This document shows, piece after piece, positions 56,722 through 64,000 of a stretch of DNA of 64,000 nt. The stretch covers positions 6,634,001-6,698,000 of the forward strand of contig JAETXT010000001.1 of NCBI GenBank assembly GCA_019188255.1, given 5' to 3'. A model generated the notes under the pieces. It had not been told where the DNA came from, did not search any database, and saw nothing but the letters and a program-made list of their open reading frames with translations. A program made the position numbers and the translations under genes. Source of the DNA: Verticillium longisporum. Lineage: Eukaryota; Ascomycota; Sordariomycetes; Glomerellales; Plectosphaerellaceae. Every line of letters begins with the position of its first letter. The first letter of the stretch is position 1.

Positions 56722-57564
56722 ATGACCACTATCGATGCAGACGACATCCTCAAGAAGCTGGAGGCGCTTGAGCGCAACAGCGAAATCTCAATCATCAAGC
56801 TGAGCGAGCCGATCTCGAGCGCCTACTCTCAAGATGCACGACCAAGAACGTCCGATGCATCCAACGCCTCCCTGGACGCACCGACGCCGGCCAGCCTCGA
56901 CGCGGACCTCCAACATTACAAAGAGCTCTTCTCCAAATTACGATTCTCCTACGTTGAGCAGGTCACCAAAGAAAAGTTCATTCGCGCCATCGTTGGAGAC
57001 CCGCCTCATATTGTAACGCCGCAGGAAAACCTGGAGTTGGAGAAACAGAATTTGGCGGCTAAGACGCAGCTCAAGGCCCTCAAGATTGAGGTTGCTGACA
57101 TGGTGGCCGAGTTGGAGAAAAGAGGCCGTGATTTGAGCCAACGATACGACACTGTTCGGGTCGAGAAAGTAAAGCTGCAGGAACTTCCTGGTCAAATTGA
57201 GGGGCTAGAGAGTCGGATCGCAGAACTGAAGGAGACGCAACAGCCCGGCACGAACCCGTACATCAATCTGCCACTCGCCAAGACGCTTGAGCTGCTGGAT
57301 GACAAGCGGCGTCGGCAGAAGGAGCTGGATCGTGAACTTGAGCAGCTTCAGTCCAAGGTACCGAGGAAGAGGAAAGAGGTGGAAAGGTTAGAAGCTGAGT
57401 TGCAACCTCTAGAAGTCAAGAAGCAGACCAGCACCACCGCTGCGAAGGATGCAAAGCGGCGAAAAGAGGCCGCACTGGGCGGTGTGGAGGATGACTTGGA
57501 GGAGCGTGGCCGATGGCTGAGGGCCACCGAAGCGGCCCTCACCAATATGCTCGAGTTGAAATGA
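56722..57564 (+). CDS. SOS7: Kinetochore protein Sos7-like (Kre28/Zwint-type coiled coil)
   Basis: Single exon, 280 aa, starting at the first ATG of the frame. The segment LQHYKELFSKLRFSYVEQVT, then KEKFIRAIVGDPPHIVTPQENLELE, matches the conserved N-terminal core of Sos7 proteins. The rest is long coiled coil (about 125-240) with charged heptads (ELEKRGRDLSQRYDTV, KRRRQKELDRELEQL, KRKEVERLEAEL). Sos7 partners Spc7/KNL1 in the KMN network at the kinetochore. There is no signal peptide or membrane segment. The call rests on remembered family sequence, so moderate confidence; it could be another coiled-coil kinetochore protein. Confidence 0.75.
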   Translation: MTTIDADDILKKLEALERNSEISIIKLSEPISSAYSQDARPRTSDASNASLDAPTPASLDADLQHYKELFSKLRFSYVEQVTKEKFIRAIVGDPPHIVTPQENLELEKQNLAAKTQLKALKIEVADMVAELEKRGRDLSQRYDTVRVEKVKLQELPGQIEGLESRIAELKETQQPGTNPYINLPLAKTLELLDDKRRRQKELDRELEQLQSKVPRKRKEVERLEAELQPLEVKKQTSTTAAKDAKRRKEAALGGVEDDLEERGRWLRATEAALTNMLELK

Positions 57565-58001
57565 TGAACTGTGGGGAACGACGAGCTGCACGATTGTACG
57601 ACTATGTTTATGACTTTGGGGGCGCTCTCAGGGGAGTCAAGGCGTATGGAATCTATGAAATGGGTGGCATCAGGCTGGGAGGTCTACATGGGTTTGACTC
57701 GGGATTTGCAAGTGACCTCCCTCAAGTTGGCAATACACTCCTGCTTTGACCCCTGCGACAAGTAATTGGTCCGTGCTCAGCTAGCTCTCGGTATATGTCC
57801 GGCTAAACTTCCGCCGATCACTCCAATGCTGCAAGAGAAGCGCGGCCCCCACACCGGCCTCCCCACGTGACTCAAAAGCCCCGCCGAATTGTGCGCCCTC
57901 GCTTACCCTAGCCCTCGAAATTTCATGCTGCGCTCGATTTTGAGACTGAACATCAATCGTCAAGCAACCACCTTCACCGTCGACATCTCAACACCGCCAA
58001 G
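57565..58001. other. Intergenic region upstream of RPL37
   Basis: 437 bp; RPL37 promoter and pyrimidine-rich leader. No gene. Confidence 0.45.
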
Positions 58002-58611
58002 ATGAGTACGTACGCCCAAGACGCTGTACGAGCAGCAGCACGCAGATATTCCATAACGATTCTGCGATTGACTGAACCGCTGGCTGACTTTTCCCGTAGC
58101 GAAGGGTACTTCCTCGTTCGGTAAGAGGCACAACAAGACGCACGTTCTGTGCCGTCGTTGCGGTACGTTTATCCTTCTCGACCCGACTCCGGATATCGAC
58201 GCCACAAATACCGATCACGACGACGGAGACTGGACGATTTCTGGGGAAAGAGTCAAATCGATTGGGACTGTGCGGAAGACTGATGATGGGATTTAGGCCG
58301 CCGCTCCCTCCACGTCCAGAAGCACACTTGCGCCTCGTGCGGTTACCCCTCGGCCAAGACTCGCAAGTGTACGTTCTCCACGATTGTCGACGCGAACCGC
58401 TACTCAGCGGAGGCCCCGATGCCCACGAAGAATTGATAACTGACTGGAGGAAACAGACAACTGGTCTGAGAAGGCCAAGCGGAGAAAGACCACCGGCACC
58501 GGCCGCATGCGCTCGCTCGCCGACGTTTCCCGACGATTCAAGAACGGCTTCCAGACCGGTGGCCCCAAGGGTGCTCGCGGTGCCGCCAACCCCAACCCTT
58601 CCAAGGAATAA
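58002..58611 (+). CDS. RPL37: 60S ribosomal protein L37 (eL37)
   Basis: Four exons: 58002-58005 (4 nt, ATG plus one base), 58100-58162, 58297-58368 and 58457-58611; introns 94, 134 and 88 nt; 97 aa. It is a zinc-binding large-subunit protein. The zinc ligands are the two pairs CRRC and CASC. Conserved flanks are [29 protein letters not shown], then [30 protein letters not shown]. The start exon of four bases is typical of fungal and plant L37 genes. All splice phases agree with the family sequence. Confidence 0.96.
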
Positions 58612-59182
58612 ATTCGTCTTGTTTGGTACGCAGAGGACGACGGAAAAGAAAACCCGGGGTGTTCGACCTTGAAGGGGAACTCTTGGGCAATGCATGCATA
58701 GGGACGGTCTAAGGGGGTGTTAAAGCGTGAACGAAACGCCGGAACTCGAGGTCACTGGGCTGGACGGATTCCGACAGGCTTTGCTTTAGGGATATGGACT
58801 CCAGCAAGGTCGCAATCACAATGCCATTCTGACGCTTGCGCTGTCGATGAGTCGTGCGGGCGGGTTATGAGGAAGAGGGGTCAACTGACCGCCGCATGCA
58901 CACTTTGAATCTGTCGTTCGAGGAGTGATTCCATCTCCTCGCCGTTATTGAACTGGCCATCCGTGACGCGAATTCAGACGAGCTCCTCGCCAGATACCAA
59001 ACCCAGAGGATCTTCAAGTTCTTTCTGTCCCACCACAGCCTGTGACGTGTATTTTGAGAGACAATATTTTGGGAGACAAGGTTTGTTATGTGATGTTTCA
59101 ATCTGCATCATTGAACGAACTTTGCCTATTGCAGCACCTGGGGTATCATGATATTCCAGCACAAACTCCGGCTGATCTCCCT
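58612..59182. other. Convergent intergenic region
   Basis: 571 bp between two stops; no feature recognised. Confidence 0.45.
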
Positions 59183-60100
59183 TCATTGGCCTCTGTGGAA
59201 GACTTTGACGCTCCCGTCCCCTCCCACAAAGTAAAGGAATTCCGCCTCTTCAACCTCCCGATCTACGCCGTCATCTCCCCCACCGCCCGTGATCCTCATA
59301 ACGCCGCTCACGTCACTCGCGCCTCCGGTGTCCAGCAATCTCAAGCTCACCACGATTTCAGCCGTGTGCGCAAGCGCCAGCACGAACCCGGCATGCCCCC
59401 TCTCCAGTCCTGTCCCCTGCGCAGCGATGAGCGGTTCGTCCGCCGCTACGGCCATGACTGACGCATGTACCTTCTCCTGAACGTCCAGAAGCACACCACG
59501 TAGCGCAAGCCCCGTCACGGCATCAGGCCCCTCCGTGATGTCCGCCGTTGCAGCAAGAAGCAGGTCCGGCTGGTCGATGATGACTATAGTCTTCGCAGGG
59601 TTGGCGCCGCGGCCTCCCGCTACATCGGCCACGGCACCCAGCAGCTCGTTGCGCAGGTCTGAGAGTTTGGGGCTGCGGAGGGTGCGGAAGCCCTTGCGGG
59701 CGGCTTCTACTGGGAGCGGTGTGAAAAGATTTGTGAGACCGTCGACGAAGGCGAAACGACCGGCGCGAGCCAAAGACTCAAGGTCCAAGCCCTAGAGCAC
59801 TGTCAGTGAATGCAGTTACCAAGATAGTTCTGGGAAGGTGAGATGAAGACTGACTAGCTTGCCTGCGCCGTCTTTCCAAAATGTGAAGTCTCGCATGAAG
59901 CTGACGAGCACGACATTGGTCTCGCCTGTCTCTTCGGCTGATTCTTGAGGCTGGGCTGTCTTCTTTTGCAGGTGGGAGTAAAGGTAGCGCAGAATGAGCC
60001 AGTTCGTGCTGGCGCCCAAGACGTTCGTGAGGAGTATACTGCTATGTTCTGGCGGGAGGGCCAGGTAGGGCTCGAGAAGATGAGGGATACGCGTCGCCAT
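59183..60100 (-). CDS. ELP6: Elongator complex protein 6
   Basis: Two exons on the minus strand: 60100-59855 and 59791-59183, with a 63-nt intron ending CTCTAG; 284 aa. Elp6 forms, with Elp4 and Elp5, the RecA-like hexameric ring of Elongator, which modifies wobble uridines of tRNA (cm5U formation). It has the RecA-fold pattern: a strand followed by SILLTNVLGASTNWLILRYL in the Walker-A position without the ATP-binding Gly-Lys-Thr, the NVVLVSFMRDFTFWKDGAGKLG segment, then FAFVDGLTNLF and TIVIIDQPDLLLA. Lack of a P-loop is normal for Elp6. The Gly-rich loop near the end (GGGGDDGVDREVEEAEF) is also typical of ascomycete members. Confidence 0.9.
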
Positions 60101-61904
60101 GGTCACTTCCCGTGTTCTGTAAGAAACACAGCAATGTACAAGGTTCTTGAGGGAGTCCTTGCTGCCTTGGTTGTTGGCACTTTGTAGCCTCTTCACACCT
60201 CAGATGGATGTCGTCGACAGTTGGAGCTCAAGTTTTCGACCCCAACGAAGTGAAAAGACGCTGGTGTACCACACAGCAAGCCTGTGGGGCAATGGTTGTC
60301 CCGTCGAAAAAGGGCCAAACGATCTCGTCCATGTCGACTCCGGTGCTCTTTGCCAGGACAAAAAGCCCCCAAGCGCAAATTGAAATACGCCCGTCATCAA
60401 TTTTCTTGTCTGAAGCGACTACATTCAAGCATGATGTGAGTAGCAGTTGTGCGTTGCTGTTTCGTGGCATGTAGGAATCAAAGGCGCCCAACCCATGAGG
60501 ATCCTACCCTTCCATTTGATGGCAATCGAGAGGCGAAAGGCACTCGAATTCATCCTCACACAGAAAGCACTCGGTGAATCTATATCTGGAACATGAGAGA
60601 TAGCTTTATCTTTGGCAGTCCATGTCATTTTGGGCGCAGCCGACACAACCATAAACACAAAGTCCCAGCCTGCACGGCTTCTCAGCGGACTACCCTGATT
60701 AGCGGATAAATCTAAGCGCACCACACAGGCGCAAGGAACGGCCAATTGGGTGCCCTGGTGTTCGGCCAAACAGGGAATTCAGGAGATCCGTGGGGGGGGG
60801 TGTTACTGATGTTACTGTAGAAGCCCCCCCCCCAAAAGACGCCGGCATGTCCGACCGGAGGAACGCACCACAGCACTACACACCAGTGAGTGGTACTGCT
60901 GGAAGCGGGATCGGACGATCAGGGCGGACGGCCCGCAGCCAGGGCCCAGATCCACGGGAAAACAGGGCGGTCGACGCGCGAAGATGCCGAGAGCGAGGCT
61001 CGGCTCACATGGAGAGGCGACGGAGTTGCTGTTTCGTTCCTGCTGGCCCTGTTCGCAGGGCCACAGCAAATTCACGCACCGTCGACAGCAGCGGGCTCGG
61101 GCGATTCTCGAGACGGCATCGGCATCAAGCACACCTCGCGCGCGTCCATGTGTACCCAAACTTTGAAGCGATGTGCTGTCTGCTGCAGGGGCGGCTGACT
61201 GGCCGCCGTTCCGATCACGCAACAAGATAGTTTGCCTTGCAGAGGAGGAGGGAGGGGGAGGAAACATGCTGCGTCTGTTCCGCGCCTGCGACTCTGCTCT
61301 GTTCTGTGCTGCCCTGTTCTCGCGGCTGCATCTCCGTCCGTTCTGCGCGACTAAATCCGAGCTCCGTTGTCCTCTATCTCTGCACCCCGCAGTGAGCTCT
61401 CCCCATCCCTCAGGTCAGTCTGTTGGCCGAGTGAGATAGACTGCACTCTTTTATTCCCGTTTCTCTCCCTCCCAGCACATGAGCATTCCATATCACACAT
61501 GCACACACGGGGAAAGCTTGAGGGTGTCACGATATCCAGGTAGGCAACAAGACACACGTCCATCGGAGGTTCCCTTGGTGAGGCGAACTACGTGGGGTCG
61601 ATCGTGCCTGCCCCCCCTGCACCAGCGTGGTGACGCAGCATTGGGTGAGGAGGGGGGGACAGTTGAGCTCAACCCCGCAGTGGTTGCTGCCCGCAGCATT
61701 CTTCCACCGAAGTCTTGCCCCGGAGTATACGGGGGGGAGGAGACTCTGTCGCTAATTTGATTTCTCAACCTCACACCCGCAAGCTGATCACTCTTGTGAC
61801 GCCAGATTTCTCTTAGAAAGACGAACGGCTTCAACTTGGAAGGACTTCTTCACCCCCTTCGTCCGGCCACCTCTACGCTCCTTCGACACACCCAACAGAG
61901 CAAT
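60101..61904. other. Divergent intergenic region ELP6 / rhamnose mutarotase
   Basis: 1.8 kb. It includes G/C homopolymer runs near 60,792-60,832 and CT-rich leader sequence before 61,905. Short frames exist but none is recognisable. Confidence 0.45.
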
Positions 61905-62473
61905 ATGATGTGGTCTCCCACTGCTGTCTCGGCTCCCACGGCGCGCCCCACCAGCCCTGAGCAGCCCGCCTCGTTCAGCGTGTCGCGACAGAAGAACCGG
62001 GGCCGCCGCATTGCCCAGATTGTCAAGCTCAAGCCTGAGTTCCTCGAGGAATACAAAAAGGTGCACGCTCATGTGTGGCCCGAGGTTCTCAAACAGATCA
62101 AGCAGTGCAACATTGAAGACTGTACGTTTGTTTCTTTCCTACTCAATCTGCCTCTGTCATGTCCTTCCATTGTACTCTCCAATCTTCCTCTGCCCCATCC
62201 AGGTTCGGACAAATTGGAACCGACGCTAACACCACGATAGACAGCATCTTCTACGATGAGAGTTCCGGCATCCTCTTTGCGTCCATGAAGTACGTGGGAT
62301 ACGACTATGCCGGAGACATGGAGCGCATGAGGGAAAACCCCAAGGTCCGCGAGTGGTGGGACATGACCGATGGCTGGCAGGAGTCGCTGGTTGAAGGCGC
62401 CACCAAGAGTAACGTCGAGCCGGGCGAGCCGGGCTGGTGGAAGCCCGTCGAGGAGGTCTTTCATCTGCCATAG
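61905..62473 (+). CDS. L-rhamnose mutarotase (RhaM/DUF718 family)
   Basis: Two exons, 61905-62121 and 62241-62473, with a 119-nt intron with a GCTAAC branch; 149 aa. It interconverts alpha and beta anomers of L-rhamnose. Family motifs are RRIAQIVKLKPEFLEEYKKVHAHVWPEV (with the His of VHAHVW), IEDYSIFYDE, then MKYVGYDYAGDM and the C-terminal WWDMTDGWQ and PGEPGWWKPVEEVFHL. Typical members have about 104-110 aa; the extra 40 N-terminal residues are Ser/Thr/Pro-rich and may be real or the start may be internal, though no other ATG lies before the domain. No other rhamnose-catabolic gene is adjacent. It ends 30 bp from the stop of the convergent thioredoxin gene. Confidence 0.88.
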
Positions 62474-62503
62474 AGAGCGTTCCACGTAACCCTTTATTCA
62501 TCT

Positions 62504-63226
62504 TCATTTCCAGTTGCCAAATAGACCTCGAAAGGGGCCCTTGCCATCCTGACCGCCGCCTCCACTTCCGCCACCACGTCCGCCGTGTCGACGGGCCTCA
62601 TTTCGAATCCAGTCCTCGAGGAATTGGCGGTCGGCCATTTTCCTGGCGTCTTGGACCTTGGTCTGCACCTGCGCCTCTTGAGCGTCAAAGCAGAGGAGCG
62701 TCGGCACCGACGTGATCATGTAGGTCATGCCGAAGCCCGCGCTCATGATGTCGGGCGAGTCGTACTCGACGGTGCAAAAAGCGACGCCGCCCTCAGCCTC
62801 GCCAACACCGGACTCGACAAGCGATTGCAGAAGGGGAGCAACGACGCGACATGTTGAGCACCAAGATGTGGTCCACAGCGTTAGGAGGGGCGTTCTCGAC
62901 GACGATGAGATCTGCTGATATGTGTAGAAATCATCTGGCTTACGGACGCTGAGCAAAGTGTTGGCAAACATCGCACAGCAAAGTGTTTTTGTCCCGGCCA
63001 GCTGGCCAATGACCAGTGAACTGAGCAAGTCAACTTACGAGGTGTATATCTGATTCTTAAGCTTGCGGTTCTGCGACGTCGAGAAGGGCGCCACGGCGGC
63101 TGAAAGGGAGATTGGGATGAGTGGCGTGCTGACAGGTCGGCCGGGGAGTTTGATGAGGGAGGAGAGGCTAGGAGCAATTCGACAGGCTCGCGGCGCAGTC
63201 AGGTGGATGAGGTGTCTCGCGTGCAT
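62504..63226 (-). CDS. Mitochondrial thioredoxin-like protein
   Basis: Two exons on the minus strand: 63226-63039 and 62948-62504, with a 90-nt intron; 210 aa. The first 55 residues are rich in Arg, Ser, Leu and Pro with no acids, a mitochondrial presequence. The thioredoxin fold follows: LLTLWTTSWCSTCRVVAPLL with the redox pair Cys93/Cys96 (the motif is CSTC instead of the usual CGPC), then VAFCTVEYDSPDIMSAGFGM and the cis-Pro segment TSVPTLLCF. The C-terminus is a Gly/Arg-rich tail (about residues 185-203) ending FRGLFGNWK. The altered active site suggests a redox potential different from classical thioredoxin. The partner is unknown. Confidence 0.88.
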
Positions 63227-64000
63227 GACGTCGATGAGGGTGGGAGGGTGGTGTGTCGTGTGGGTGTGTGTAGCCGCGTAAAGAGATGCGATTGAATATT
63301 GGGGAGCGTCCTCGTTGCCAGGAGCGGGCTTTGGAACCTATCGATATGGTGGACGAGATGCAGCAATCAATCACTTGGTTCGACAGTCTAGTGGATGTGT
63401 TGCACAGCGGCCGCCTGCAACGATGGAGCAAGCAGGAACGTACCCTATGGTACATGGAGGATGAAGGGAGATTGGGCGCGGGATAGCGCGGCTGAGAGAG
63501 TTCCTGCCTCAGCGCGCGGACACCTTGCACACTCAGGCTGTCACTCAAGTCACTGCACCTGTGCGGCGCGTTGTGACAGTGAGCGTCACACGGAAATATG
63601 GGGAAAAGACCCCTAACCGACCTAGGGACTAAGGTGCTGTTGCGTCATCACGCAGGGCACTTTGCACCTTGAATTCTGTGGCATCGCATATCAGAAGCAA
63701 AACCAACACCACAATGAGCATCAGCTTCCAATGAGTGGCTTGAGCCACATCTTGTGACCGCTGCTACTTCCCCACGTTCCACGTTTCCCGCGCATGAGAC
63801 GCGTTGCAGACGCATCGTCGACCGTCCCATGCTGCCTACGACTCATGGACAAGGGAGACAAAGCCAGATTTCGTAGGCTCCCAAGCGCTTGGCTTCAGCA
63901 CCGCTTCCCTGGCCCACTCACCGCTGTAGCTTAAGTGGAGGGACTGATGGCACCCGACCGATCACCCTGCCCTAGCGCTGTTGCTTCATGCTCAACTCGT
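63227..64000. other. Intergenic region at the right edge
   Basis: 774 bp, presumably promoter of the thioredoxin-like gene and beyond. No gene recognised; a gene may continue outside the window. Confidence 0.4.

Noticed and set aside
60228..60491. 88-codon minus-strand frame between ELP6 and rhamnose mutarotase
   Set aside because: Some protein-like composition, but no start context, neighbours, splice partners or recognisable family.
1..64000. A secondary-metabolite or defence-type gene cluster
   Set aside because: No polyketide synthase, NRPS, terpene cyclase, P450 group, NLR or similar genes were seen; the lone alpha/beta hydrolase and LanC-like gene are not surrounded by biosynthetic partners.

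Overview
This window is nuclear DNA of a filamentous ascomycete (Pezizomycotina, most likely Sordariomycetes; species not determinable from sequence alone). The reasons are compact genes with short introns (about 50-130 nt, GTANGT donors, CTAAC/CTGAC branch points, YAG acceptors), a tRNA-Pro with a short anticodon-loop intron, fungus-specific families (SKT5-type chitin synthase activator, FMP46, CBP4, Sos7, RRT8-like), and a solo LTR of a retrotransposon. Exon coordinates were worked out by hand from splice signals. Except for one frameshifted gene, every multi-exon model given here closes in frame.

Layout. 0-2.1 kb: solo LTR (342-816) with a perfect 5-bp target-site duplication, then a SnoaL-like (DUF1348) gene on the minus strand. 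2.9-9.1 kb: peroxiredoxin (Asp f 3/PMP20 type), ribosomal protein L24, the tRNA adenosine deaminase TAD1, NAC beta (EGD1) and the cytochrome bc1 assembly factor CBP4. 9.1-12.1 kb: gene-poor. 12.2-18.3 kb: SKT5 chitin synthase activator, then the mitochondrial pyruvate carrier gene MPC2 divergent from the complex I B8/NDUFA2 subunit. Their shared promoter carries a perfect 19-bp minisatellite. 19.1-27.3 kb: a 1574-aa RRM protein, mitochondrial FMP46 and a small disordered protein. 28.2-33.8 kb: ribosomal protein L14, NAC alpha (EGD2), ATP synthase subunit d, an alpha/beta hydrolase and tRNA-Pro(AGG). 33.8-38.2 kb: gene-poor, with a small Cys-rich ORF. 38.2-46.6 kb: an unknown protein with a poly-Ser tract, a 1374-aa secreted Ser/Thr-rich protein and an RRT8-like membrane protein. 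47.3-49.1 kb: divergent remnants of a GH31 glycosidase and a sugar transporter. 49.6-63.2 kb: LanC-like protein, a PA-TM-RING ubiquitin ligase with a frameshift, an SR-rich splicing-factor-like protein divergent from Sos7, ribosomal protein L37, ELP6, L-rhamnose mutarotase and a mitochondrial thioredoxin-like protein.

Themes. Much of the window is housekeeping. Translation and nascent-chain functions are represented by RPL24, RPL14, RPL37, both NAC subunits, TAD1, ELP6 and a tRNA. Mitochondrial functions are represented by CBP4, MPC2, NDUFA2, FMP46, ATP7 and the thioredoxin. These genes sit on both strands with unrelated neighbours, so I read this as ordinary eukaryotic gene order, not an operon-like system. 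The most unusual signals are a predicted 1-nt micro-exon in NAC beta, the decayed GH31/transporter pair, the frameshift in the RING gene, the giant Ser/Thr-rich protein and the minisatellite in a bidirectional mitochondrial promoter. I found no clear novel multi-gene system.
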